This document shows positions 8,608 through 16,828 of a stretch of 48,379 nucleotides of DNA, piece by piece. The stretch covers positions 1-48,379 of the forward strand of contig CAZZKJ010000016.1 in the NCBI GenBank assembly GCA_964654695.1. The letters run 5' to 3'. Under the pieces are notes generated by a model. That model searched no databases, was not told the origin of the DNA, and worked only from the letters and a program-made list of their open reading frames with translations. Made by a program: the position numbers and the translations under genes. Numbering within the stretch: the stretch's first letter is position 1; each line of letters begins with the position of its first letter. This DNA comes from CAZZKJ01 sp964654695 (GTDB lineage: Bacteria; Krumholzibacteriota; Krumholzibacteriia; WVZY01).

Positions 8608-8623
8608 TTGGCACGCAATTTGC
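8608..8623 (+). promoter_or_regulatory. Sigma-54 (RpoN) promoter of the MglA-type GTPase gene
   Basis: TTGGCACG at 8608-8615, four bases, then TTGC at 8620-8623. The -24 GG (8610-8611) and the -12 GC (8622-8623) are separated by exactly 10 bases, as sigma-54 requires. Transcription should start near 8635, leaving a leader of about 135 bases before the GTPase gene. A small palindrome, TCGGG-AA-CCCGA at 8531-8542, lies about 95-105 bases upstream of that start, where an enhancer-binding protein would be expected. An IHF-like match (AATCAATATATTA, 8463-8475) lies further upstream. The rest of the 300-base divergent region between the acyltransferase and GTPase genes holds no gene I can support. 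Confidence 0.8.
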
Positions 8624-8770
8624 GCCGGACGAGAGCGCTGGGGTAGTTTGTCGAGATTCTTTGAGTTTCTCACCCTGGCCTTTGCAATAAAGTGAATCGG
8701 TCGTCGGAGGCATTGCGGCCGGCGGATATGACACAACTACCCCGGCTTTTTATCCGGAAGGTGCAGAAAA

Positions 8771-10048
8771 ATGGTTGTATTCAATTATTCAGGTGGAGAA
8801 GTCAATGCCAAGATTGTCTACTACGGTCCAGGCTTAAGCGGGAAAACAACCAATCTTGAGCATATTTATGCAAAAATGCCAGCGCGTTTGAAAGGCAAAA
8901 TGATCTCGATGAAAACGCGCACGGATAGAACACTGTTCTTCGATTTTCTACCGCTGGAGTTGGGAGATATAAACGGTTTCAAGCTGAGATTCCTTTTGTA
9001 CACGGTGCCCGGCCAGGTTTACTACAATGCAACGCGGAAACTGGTGCTTAAAGGAGCGGATGCGGTTGTTTTCGTTGCCGATTCTGATCCTTCTAAAATG
9101 GAAGAAAACATAGAGAGCCTTAAGAACCTCGAAACCAATCTCAACGAACACAATCTCACGCTCGATTCCATTCCATGGGTTATTCAGTACAATAAGCGGG
9201 ATCTGGAGAATGCACTTCCGGTCGAAACGCTGGGAAATAAACTCAATGTCTTGAAAGTGCCAAGCTTTGAGGCCGTCGCCACCGACGGTAATGGCGTTTA
9301 TGAAACATTTCAAATGATTTCACGACTGCTTTATCAACGAGTTCACAAAACTATTGGCGAAGACAATGGTGACGTCCAAAGCGTCGGGGAAGTTGCCATT
9401 CCCATAAAAGATAAAACGATCGGAGCCGGTAACACTGAAATTCTCGGCGGCAAAAAAGATGCAAAGGAAAATGAAAATGCTGCAGATGTAGTCGAAGTGG
9501 CCCTTCGCGAAGTGGGCAATCGTGAAATACAAACAGCTGGTGAAATCTCCGGACGCAAAAGCAGCGAGAAAAACGAGACACCCCCAGTTTCGAAAAGCCG
9601 GGACGGCATGTATGCTCCTGTTGCTGCAGACGGAGGCAAAGAATCTCCGAAATCCGGCACCAGCAAAACCGAAGCATCCGTTGCGCCGTCAGACGAGAGT
9701 TCTGCAGGGGGCGAATTCCAATTTGCTGCAATTGCTGAGGATTCAATAGATAATGAGATGGGGCGGATTCTGGATCTTGATTCAGCTGTTGCTTCCCCGG
9801 AGCGGATTCAAAGCGAAGATGCAGAGGACGATTTTATAACCGATCCGTGCCGCTCCGGCGCTCAAGCGGAAACGCAGAAGGATAACGAAAATTCACCGGC
9901 AAAAAGCGCCAAAATGGAAAAAAGCCCCGGACTTTCCGAAGCTGAAGAAACGGTAGTCAATGTTCCGGTGGTTATCAAATCTTCCGAGGTGCAAAAAAGT
10001 ATCCCATTGAAAATAGTGCTCGATATCCAGGTGCTGGAAGAAGATTGA
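8771..10048 (+). CDS. MglA-type small GTPase with a long C-terminal tail
   Basis: Residues 1-195 are a Ras-like GTPase of the MglA type: P-loop GPGLSGKTTN (19-28), RTLFFDFLPLELG in the switch region, YTVPGQ (77-82) where Ras has DTAGQ, and NKRD (141-144). MglA sets cell polarity and motility in Myxococcus and its partner MglB is its GAP. MglA is usually about 195 residues; here about 230 more follow. The tail is acidic and low in complexity up to about residue 390, then ends in a hydrophobic, beta-like block containing VPVVIKSSE and IPLKIVLDIQVLEED. No MglB gene is in the window. The gene has its own sigma-54 promoter. GTPase identity is firm; the cellular role is not known. Confidence 0.92.
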   Translation: MVVFNYSGGEVNAKIVYYGPGLSGKTTNLEHIYAKMPARLKGKMISMKTRTDRTLFFDFLPLELGDINGFKLRFLLYTVPGQVYYNATRKLVLKGADAVVFVADSDPSKMEENIESLKNLETNLNEHNLTLDSIPWVIQYNKRDLENALPVETLGNKLNVLKVPSFEAVATDGNGVYETFQMISRLLYQRVHKTIGEDNGDVQSVGEVAIPIKDKTIGAGNTEILGGKKDAKENENAADVVEVALREVGNREIQTAGEISGRKSSEKNETPPVSKSRDGMYAPVAADGGKESPKSGTSKTEASVAPSDESSAGGEFQFAAIAEDSIDNEMGRILDLDSAVASPERIQSEDAEDDFITDPCRSGAQAETQKDNENSPAKSAKMEKSPGLSEAEETVVNVPVVIKSSEVQKSIPLKIVLDIQVLEED

Positions 10049-10178
10049 CGGGGTACTGTTCAGAACGCCCTTTAAAAATACCCCTTCAGGGATTAAAAAA
10101 ACACACTTAAAAAATGGGTTTTTCCTTCCTGAGAATCCGCACGTGAGATTTTTAACGCTCATATTCTGCGATTATTTC

Positions 10179-10207
10179 TTGACATCTCTTTTTGCACTGT
10201 AATAGTT
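10179..10207 (+). promoter_or_regulatory. Possible weak sigma-70 promoter upstream of the TPR gene
   Basis: A perfect TTGACA (10179-10184) is followed at 16-17 bases by AATAGT/ATAGTT, a poor -10. It is the only -35 match in the 255-base gap between the GTPase and TPR genes. The first part of that gap (10049-10170) is AT-rich and I see no gene or clear terminator in it. Confidence 0.3.
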
Positions 10208-10232
10208 TCCTTACGCGGAAGCGGGTTTTGCC

Positions 10233-10261
10233 TTGAACCGTACTCAATCAAGCCGGTTCAA
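10233..10261. repeat. 8-bp perfect inverted repeat upstream of the TPR gene
   Basis: TTGAACCG at 10233-10240 and CGGTTCAA at 10254-10261 are exact inverted copies separated by 13 bases. The half-site centres are 21 bp apart, two helical turns, so the element could be a dimeric operator. It could also form a hairpin in the leader of the TPR gene, which starts 43 bases later. No T-run follows, so it is not a typical terminator. Confidence 0.5.
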
Positions 10262-10303
10262 CATCTTTTCCGTATCATTATCCGGCAGCAGGAGTCAAAA
10301 AGA

Positions 10304-11428
10304 TTGCATAGGACGATTTCTTCGAAGAAAGAGCTTAAGCTCATAGCCGGTCTGGAAAAAAGAGTCGAAGAGAATCCGCGAGATCAATTCGCCCTCTACG
10401 ATTTGATTCAAAATTATTGGGCAAGCGGATTCAAGAGGGAAGCTCTGGACCGGTGCCGGGCGCTGATCTGCTTCAATGATATCTCTCCCTCTCTGTTGGA
10501 AGCCGCTGCAAGGTTTCTTGCAAATAATAATTTTTTTGAAGAAGCTTTGAAATGCTATGAACGACTCTCAATGATAAATCCCCGCAGGGCGATGCCTCGA
10601 TATTTTCTCGGCCGCGTATTGGATCACATCGGAAAATTCGAGGAAGCCGTTGAACACCATAAGAAAGCAATTGAGCTCGAGCCGGATAATGCCGAATGCT
10701 ATTACAGGTACGGAGTCACCCTTGCCAGGAACAAGCGCACCGAAGAAGCAGAGCAATATTATCGCAAATCCATAGCCCTGGACCGGGCGCATGCCAAAGC
10801 CTATACAAATCTCGGAGTGCTGCTGGACTTGAAAGGGGAAGATTCGGCGGCTTTGCAGCTTTTCAGGAAAGCGGCCCAATTCAACCCTCAAAGCGCCGAA
10901 GCGCACTTCAATCTTGGAGCTCTCTATGGTGAGAGCGGCCGGCCGGCGCGCGCTATCAAGGAGTTTCGCACCGCCATAGAGCTGGACCCAGCCAGCATCG
11001 AAGCTCATTTTAATCTCGCTCTTGCCCTGTACGGTACAGGCGATATGGAGGGGGCCGGCGAGGAGTTTAAGAAAGTGCTCAGGCTGGACGGCTCTCATAA
11101 AGACGCTTATTTTTACCTCGGCCTGGTTTATTTCAAAAAAGGCGTCAACGGCAAAGCGCTGAAGCACTTCCAGCACGCCCTGAAACACGACGCATCCAAT
11201 CCGTCTCTCCTTTATCATATAGGCGTATGCTACAACCGAATGGATATGCCTAAAAAGGCGATCCCGCCCCTGAAAAAAGTAACCGAGATTGATCCAGGAG
11301 ATGGCAAGGCTTTCTATTATCTGGGCGTAGCCTATGATAAAACCGGCAGCCCGGAAAAAGCTAAAGAGAATTATCGCATCGCCGACTTGAAATTTCAGAA
11401 CAGATCCGGCCGAAGCAGCGCGGTATGA
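10304..11428 (+). CDS. Tetratricopeptide repeat protein
   Basis: This 374-residue protein consists mostly of tandem 34-residue TPR units from about residue 55 to 365; about nine can be counted by the repeating pattern ending in ExxP-N/D, for example KAIELEPDNAE and TAIELDPASIE. TPR arrays are protein-interaction scaffolds. There is no signal peptide or membrane segment, so it should be cytoplasmic. The start is TTG at 10304, supported by AGGAG 9 bases upstream; no nearby ATG fits. It follows the tailed MglA GTPase on the same strand with a 255-base gap containing an inverted repeat. A scaffold role linked to the GTPase is possible but only inferred. Confidence 0.85.
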   Translation: MHRTISSKKELKLIAGLEKRVEENPRDQFALYDLIQNYWASGFKREALDRCRALICFNDISPSLLEAAARFLANNNFFEEALKCYERLSMINPRRAMPRYFLGRVLDHIGKFEEAVEHHKKAIELEPDNAECYYRYGVTLARNKRTEEAEQYYRKSIALDRAHAKAYTNLGVLLDLKGEDSAALQLFRKAAQFNPQSAEAHFNLGALYGESGRPARAIKEFRTAIELDPASIEAHFNLALALYGTGDMEGAGEEFKKVLRLDGSHKDAYFYLGLVYFKKGVNGKALKHFQHALKHDASNPSLLYHIGVCYNRMDMPKKAIPPLKKVTEIDPGDGKAFYYLGVAYDKTGSPEKAKENYRIADLKFQNRSGRSSAV

Positions 11429-11501
11429 CCGGGCCTATTTACCAGGCTTTGATCTCACAATATAATCCCCTCCTGTTGGATTTGAAAAACAGGGAGTGCT
11501 G

Positions 11502-13049
11502 ATGAGAAATCTGCGCTTGTTACTGCTGATGACGACGATTCTGCCGGCTGTCTGCCTCGCGGCAGATACAGGATGCGAGTTCATTGCGCCTGACCATTGG
11601 GTTTATACCGCTCTGCAGAGGTTCGAGGCGCTGGGCTTTTGTGATCTGCCTTCCACGCGGCCCTTCACACGAAACCAGATCATAGAATTCGGAGAAGCAA
11701 TTGAGAAGAGCATTGCCGACTCCGGCCGGCTTTTATCTTCCAGGGATGGATACGAATTGTCCAGGCTGCAACAGGAATTCATTTTACTCGATGCGCGTTT
11801 ACAACCGAAAATCCGTTATGATCCGCCGGCGGTTTATTTCACAGATCGAAAGATAAGTTTTGAAGGGGATGCTAGTCTTGGTTTTTCTTCCAAAAAGGAT
11901 TATTTTTCGAGCAGCACCGAGTACTTCCTGACCGGGCGCCCCGGCGGCAAGTTCCATGTATCGAATTATCTGACATATAGGTTTCGATATGATCTGGTGT
12001 TCGGCCCGGAACATGGCTTTAGGGCCAGGAATCAAAAGCCTTCCAACCGGGAAAAGAGTTTCAAAGGCTTGACTTCGCTTTTCGAACTATCCTCGGTTGT
12101 TTTTCATTGGGGCAAGATGGATTTGTTCATGGGCAGGGAATACGCCGATTGGGGGCCGTCCAACTGGACAAACCTCATTTTATCGGGCCAGGCGGGCAGC
12201 CTTGACCAGACCGGGATTCGCCTGGCATCCGGGCGTTTTTCAATGAGCATGATTCACGCGCAGTTGTCCCTGGAAAAGCAGAGACATCTGGCCGCCCACC
12301 GTGTGGAGATAAGAATGGGAGGGATCCTCGCCGGCATTTCCGAATCGGTTGTTTATGCCGGCAGGGGATTCGATCCGGTCTATGCTTTTCCTCTCAGTAG
12401 TTTTTATGCCAATCAATTCAATGAAAAAGGCGATGATAATATTCTTTGGAGCGTTGATATAAAAGCACGCCCCATCCGTAATCTTATGCTGACGGGAAGC
12501 CTGCTGATCGATGATTTTCAATTCGAACGCGATGGGTCGGCCCCTGATAAAATAGGATTCGATGTGGGACTGCGCGCCGCCTTCGACGATCCTCTGCCTG
12601 TGACCGTTCAAGCCTATTATAGATACGTGGATATATACACTTATACTCACCGGGATACGGCAACGGATTATGCTTCCGGCGCCGGTCTTCCGGGTGAAGG
12701 CGATCCGCTCCTGGGGGAAGCGGTGGGGCCGGACAGCGATCAATGGCGTATTGAAATCCGTTCATTTCCAATGCGCAACGTTCCGGTTACGCTGGGGGTC
12801 TTCGGTCTGCGCGCTGGAAGTGGAAACGATTTTGAACCCTATCATCACGGCAGCGATCCTTATCCTGCTTTTCCATCCGGAACGGTGGAAAGGAGCTTCG
12901 GAATCGATTCATCGGTTGTTTGGGAATTGGATGGAGCTTCATCGGTTTCAATGAGCTGGGCATGGAAAAGCATTCATAATTATAACCATATCGATAACAA
13001 CAATACCGAAACCGCGTCCTTCAAGTTGGCTGTAATTGTCGATTTGTGA
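11502..13049 (+). CDS. Outer-membrane beta-barrel, capsule assembly Wzi family-like
   Basis: This 515-residue protein has a clear signal peptide (MRNLRLLLL to about AVCLAADT) and then alternating beta-strand patterns. DHWVYTALQRFEALGF after the signal and FMGREYADWGPSNWTNLILSG in the middle match the Wzi pattern; Wzi is an outer-membrane lectin-like barrel that holds capsular polysaccharide. The last residues (AVIVDL) form a terminal strand. A GTG at 11496 lies in frame, but it overlaps the AGGGAG Shine-Dalgarno, so the ATG at 11502 is preferred. No capsule synthesis genes are adjacent. Barrel and signal peptide are well supported; polysaccharide binding is by family analogy. Confidence 0.75.
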   Translation: MRNLRLLLLMTTILPAVCLAADTGCEFIAPDHWVYTALQRFEALGFCDLPSTRPFTRNQIIEFGEAIEKSIADSGRLLSSRDGYELSRLQQEFILLDARLQPKIRYDPPAVYFTDRKISFEGDASLGFSSKKDYFSSSTEYFLTGRPGGKFHVSNYLTYRFRYDLVFGPEHGFRARNQKPSNREKSFKGLTSLFELSSVVFHWGKMDLFMGREYADWGPSNWTNLILSGQAGSLDQTGIRLASGRFSMSMIHAQLSLEKQRHLAAHRVEIRMGGILAGISESVVYAGRGFDPVYAFPLSSFYANQFNEKGDDNILWSVDIKARPIRNLMLTGSLLIDDFQFERDGSAPDKIGFDVGLRAAFDDPLPVTVQAYYRYVDIYTYTHRDTATDYASGAGLPGEGDPLLGEAVGPDSDQWRIEIRSFPMRNVPVTLGVFGLRAGSGNDFEPYHHGSDPYPAFPSGTVERSFGIDSSVVWELDGASSVSMSWAWKSIHNYNHIDNNNTETASFKLAVIVDL

Positions 13050-13069
13050 GACCTCGGCTGTAAGCGGAA

Positions 13070-13915
13070 ATGTTCAAAAAACTTCTAGCCACAATAGAGA
13101 TCTCCCGCCCCCATAATATGACCGCCGCGGCCGCCTGCGTTTTCGCGGGATATTATCTTGCGGGAGGTGGGTACTGGCGGGGCGCTTTAGGTCCGGCCAC
13201 CGCCGCGGGACTGGTGGCCGGCTGCGGCAACTTGATTAACGATTATTACGATACAGATATAGATATGATCAACAAACCGGGCAGGCCCCTGCCTTCGAAG
13301 CGTCTCGGTGCTTCATATGTTCTTAAGCTATACATATTATGTACCGCCCTGATTACGTTGATTGGATTTCTGCTGCTGGATCTGAAGCTGTGGGTTTTCG
13401 CAGTCGCCTGGGAGATGGGTTTGTTCATATACGCGCACAGCGCGAAACGCCTGCCCCTGGCCGGTAATTTGATCGTCGCAACGGTCGCTTCGAGCGCTTT
13501 TTTTTTGGGGGCTTTCGCCGCGGGCAATGTCGCGGCGGCCTGGTTTCCTTTTTCTTTCGCTTTTCTTTTTATCATGGGCAGGGAACAGGTCAAGGGAGCT
13601 GAAGATCTCGAAGGCGACGAGGTTTCGGGTGCAAGAACTCTGGCTGTGATTTTCGGTCGGGAGAAAAGCAGCCTGCTGGCGGCCGTATTTCTGTTGTGTT
13701 GCTCGGTCATCGCTCCTCTTCCCGCCGTGGCGGGTTTCTACGGCAGTGTCTATTTCTTTATGATGGAACTGGCAGTTGTACCGGGACTGATTGTGACATC
13801 ATACATGATTCTCAATTATCAAGATAAAAGGATGCTTAATATAGCCAGCTGGATTCTAAAGGGGGAAATGTTTCTCGGGATAATAGCCATGGGCTTCTCG
13901 GGGAATAGTCTATAG
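13070..13915 (+). CDS. UbiA family prenyltransferase
   Basis: This integral membrane prenyltransferase shows both Asp-rich motifs: NDYYDTDIDMINKPGRPLPS (first motif) and GAEDLEGDEVSGARTLAV (second motif). About eight to nine membrane segments are visible over 281 residues. The wording of the motifs resembles the geranylgeranylglycerol-phosphate and homogentisate branches of UbiA, so it could make a quinone precursor, a prenylated lipid or an archaeal-type lipid; no other quinone gene is in the window to decide. The ATG lies 20 bases after the Wzi-like gene, with a weak AGCGGA. Family assignment is firm, substrate open. Confidence 0.9.
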   Translation: MFKKLLATIEISRPHNMTAAAACVFAGYYLAGGGYWRGALGPATAAGLVAGCGNLINDYYDTDIDMINKPGRPLPSKRLGASYVLKLYILCTALITLIGFLLLDLKLWVFAVAWEMGLFIYAHSAKRLPLAGNLIVATVASSAFFLGAFAAGNVAAAWFPFSFAFLFIMGREQVKGAEDLEGDEVSGARTLAVIFGREKSSLLAAVFLLCCSVIAPLPAVAGFYGSVYFFMMELAVVPGLIVTSYMILNYQDKRMLNIASWILKGEMFLGIIAMGFSGNSL

Positions 13916-14014
13916 CCGCCGCCGGGACGCAAAGCATTCCTTGCAATCACTCATCTCCTAATCATTTATACCGTTGACCCATTGATATCCGGATGCTAAG
14001 CTATGTTTTGGTTT

Positions 14015-14074
14015 GGCGCGACTGCGCCTTGCTGCGTTTATAAAAATAGAGACTTTTCGCTGTCCTCGGACGGC
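14015..14074 (+). other. Structured leader upstream of valS
   Basis: The 190 bases before valS contain two hairpin sequences: GGCGC-GACT-GCGCC (14015-14028), and GCTGTC-CTCG-GACGGC (14059-14074, one G-T pair, tetraloop). No T-box core, terminator T-run or peptide-type attenuator is visible, so this is not a recognisable aminoacyl-tRNA-synthetase control element. It could also be part of a dispersed repeat. Confidence 0.3.
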
Positions 14075-14105
14075 GGAATACATTCGAGCAAAAGCCGGCA
14101 TCGCA

Positions 14106-16793
14106 ATGGACAAACTTTTCGATTTTAAAAAAGCATCCGATACCTGGAATGAGAAATGGGAAAACTCCGGAATCTTCGCGCCTGAAAGCTCTTCGTCAAA
14201 GCCGCCGTTTGTGATTATCCTCCCTCCGCCCAATGTTACGGGCATACTCACCGTAGGGCATATTCTGGGCAATACCATTCAGGACAGTCTGGTTCGCTGG
14301 AAAAAGATGAGCGGATTCAATGCTCTTTGGCTTCCGGGTTTCGATCACGCGGGAATCGCAACTCAGAAGGTAGTCGAACTCGAGTTGGAAAAGCAGGGGA
14401 AGAAGCGTGCGGATATGGGCCGCGAGGAATTTCTAGAACACTGCTGGAAGTGGAAAGGCAAATACCAGTCAAGGATCGTGCGGCAGCTGAAAAGCCTCGG
14501 CTGTGCATTGGATTGGTCCAGACAGTGCTTTACCCTGGACCGGGAACGCTCGCGCGCGGTAAGACATGTGTTTGTGCACCTGTATGAAAAAGGACTAGTG
14601 TATCAAGGTGATTACATAGTCAATTGGTGCCCTGCCTGCGCCACGGCCATTTCCGACGAAGAAGTGGAATTCACGGAAAAGAAAGCTCAGCTTTACTGGA
14701 TAAAATATCCTCTGGAGGAGGGTGGTCATATAACGGTTGCAACGACGCGCCCGGAGACCATGCTGGGCGACACGGCGGTCGGCGTGAGCGCGCGGGATAA
14801 AAAGCAAAGACGCGCGGTGGGAAGCGTTGCCGTTCTTCCATTTATAGGCAGAAAACTTCCCATAATCGCAGACGAAAGTATTGATCCTGATTTTGGATCC
14901 GGTTTTGTGAAAATCACGCCCGCCCATGACCCCAATGATTTTCTCTTCGCTCAAAGGCACGGGCTCGATCACGTGGTGGTTATAGACAGAAAAGGGCTGA
15001 TGACGGACACCGCCGGAAAGACGTTCGCGGGAATGGATCGCTATGCGGCGCGTAAAAAAATCCTGGAGGAGCTGCGCAAATTGGATCTCCTTGAAAAAGT
15101 TGAGCCGTATCAGCATTCGGTCGGCCGCCATGACAGGTGCAAAACGGTCATTGAACCGCTGCTGAGCAGGGAATGGTTCGTCAGAATGGAACCCCTGGCC
15201 GTTCCGGCAATAGAAAGCGCGGAGAAAAAGCAAATCGTTTTTTATCCTCCGAGATGGAAGAACGTATATTTGAGTTGGATGCGTGACATAAGGGATTGGT
15301 GTGTTTCGCGGAGGCTCTGGTGGGGGCATCGAATTCCGGTCTGGTACTGTCCGGAGGGACATTTGACCGTATCCGAGACCGATCCATCAAAGTGCGCTGA
15401 ATGCGGATCCGCCGGTCTCGAACAGGATCCAAATGTTCTGGATACATGGTTTTCTTCATGGCTTTGGACCTTTTCTCCACTGGGATGGCCGGATGAAACC
15501 CGGGACCTGGAAAAATTCCATCCCACCACGGTCCTGGTTACCGCGTTTGATATCATTTTTTTCTGGGTGGCCCGCATGATAATGGCTTCCCTGGAGTTTC
15601 GTCGCGAGATACCTTTCAGACATGTTTTTCTCACAGGGATAGTCCGCGACACCAAAGGCCGGAAGATGAGCAAGTCACTGGGTAATTCCCCGGATCCTCT
15701 GGACGTTATTGATAAATATGGAGCGGATGCATTTCGTTTCACAATGGCCATGCTGTCGCCGCCCGGACATGATGTGTATTTTTCCGAGGAAAAAGTCGAG
15801 GTCGGCAGAAATTTCATAAACAAGTTATGGCAGGCCTCACGGATGATAATGAAGGTTTATGAAGAGTACGGCGAAGGTCTGTTGGACAAAGGTTCGTTGA
15901 ACGGCTCCGGATTGAGCAAGATATGGCGGGAAAATTATAATAAATCTCTTTCCTTTGATCCCGTCCTGGAATGGGAAGACAGGTGGATTCTTTGCGCACT
16001 CGATCAATGCGCCTTGGAAACAAATGAGAAACTCGAGGGCTGGAGAATCAATGAAGCCGCCGGCAGGCTCTATGATTTTCTCTGGCATGATTTCTGTGAC
16101 TGGTACTTGGAATTAACCAAGATCAGACTCTATGGGCAGGGAGACAAAAAGCATGTTCTTTCGGTTCTGTTTTTCTCCCTCGCGGAAACTCTGAAACTTC
16201 TTCATCCGTTTATTCCTTATGTTACCGAAGAGCTTTGGAGCAGACTTCCGATGACAACCGGGCTGCTCCTGGAGCATGACTATCCAAAAGGAGGTGGAGT
16301 ATTTTCAGAGAAAGGCGTGCGGGAAGAAATGGAGATTTTCCAGGAAATAGTGACCGCTGCAAGAAATATAAGGGCTCAATATCGGATCGACCCGGCGAAG
16401 GCAATATTAATAAAGCTGCGCCATCCCGGCGGGGCGGCGCCAATCGTCGAGAAAATGGTCGATGGAATTAAGAAGCTTGCAAAAGCCCGGGAAGTTGAAT
16501 ACGGTCTGAATATGGACAAGGGGAAAGGGTGTGCAAGCACGCCCGTGGGGGGGTATGAAGTTATTATCCCTCTTGAGGGCCTGGCCGATTTCGAACTGGA
16601 AATAAAGAGACTGCGAAAAGAGAAATACAAACTCTCTGCCGTGTACGAAAACGTGAAAAGAAAATTAGGAAATGATAATTTTCTGAAAAAAGCCAAGTCG
16701 GAGGTCGTGCGGAGAGAAGAGGAACGAAAAACCTCTCTCGAAACAGAAATGGAAAAACTCGAAGAATCCTTGAAAATACTCGAGGATACTTGA
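14106..16793 (+). CDS. valS: Valyl-tRNA synthetase
   Basis: This 895-residue class I enzyme charges tRNA-Val. It has PPPNVTG, an ATP-binding motif reading TVGH (residues 49-52) instead of HIGH, an editing domain with ATTRPETMLGDTAVGV, the WCVSRRLWWGHRIPVW block, a Cys-rich zinc element (YCPEGH then CAECG), KMSKS at 520-524, an anticodon-binding domain and a C-terminal coiled coil (about 820-890). All valine-specific blocks are present and the length is normal. The open frame extends to a TTG at 14013, but alignment starts at the ATG at 14106 (MDKLFDFKKA). The change of the first His of HIGH to Thr is the one oddity. Confidence 0.96.
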   Translation: MDKLFDFKKASDTWNEKWENSGIFAPESSSSKPPFVIILPPPNVTGILTVGHILGNTIQDSLVRWKKMSGFNALWLPGFDHAGIATQKVVELELEKQGKKRADMGREEFLEHCWKWKGKYQSRIVRQLKSLGCALDWSRQCFTLDRERSRAVRHVFVHLYEKGLVYQGDYIVNWCPACATAISDEEVEFTEKKAQLYWIKYPLEEGGHITVATTRPETMLGDTAVGVSARDKKQRRAVGSVAVLPFIGRKLPIIADESIDPDFGSGFVKITPAHDPNDFLFAQRHGLDHVVVIDRKGLMTDTAGKTFAGMDRYAARKKILEELRKLDLLEKVEPYQHSVGRHDRCKTVIEPLLSREWFVRMEPLAVPAIESAEKKQIVFYPPRWKNVYLSWMRDIRDWCVSRRLWWGHRIPVWYCPEGHLTVSETDPSKCAECGSAGLEQDPNVLDTWFSSWLWTFSPLGWPDETRDLEKFHPTTVLVTAFDIIFFWVARMIMASLEFRREIPFRHVFLTGIVRDTKGRKMSKSLGNSPDPLDVIDKYGADAFRFTMAMLSPPGHDVYFSEEKVEVGRNFINKLWQASRMIMKVYEEYGEGLLDKGSLNGSGLSKIWRENYNKSLSFDPVLEWEDRWILCALDQCALETNEKLEGWRINEAAGRLYDFLWHDFCDWYLELTKIRLYGQGDKKHVLSVLFFSLAETLKLLHPFIPYVTEELWSRLPMTTGLLLEHDYPKGGGVFSEKGVREEMEIFQEIVTAARNIRAQYRIDPAKAILIKLRHPGGAAPIVEKMVDGIKKLAKAREVEYGLNMDKGKGCASTPVGGYEVIIPLEGLADFELEIKRLRKEKYKLSAVYENVKRKLGNDNFLKKAKSEVVRREEERKTSLETEMEKLEESLKILEDT

Positions 16794-16828
16794 TCAGGAA
16801 GCGATATTCCTCCGATGGGGAGATAAAG

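Noticed and set aside
8489..8734. An 81-codon minus-strand frame in the divergent region
   Set aside because: It covers the sigma-54 promoter, has no ribosome-binding site and a Pro/Arg-rich composition; treated as non-coding.
13916..14105. T-box riboswitch before valS
   Set aside because: No T-box core, no specifier stem and no terminator/antiterminator pair could be found.
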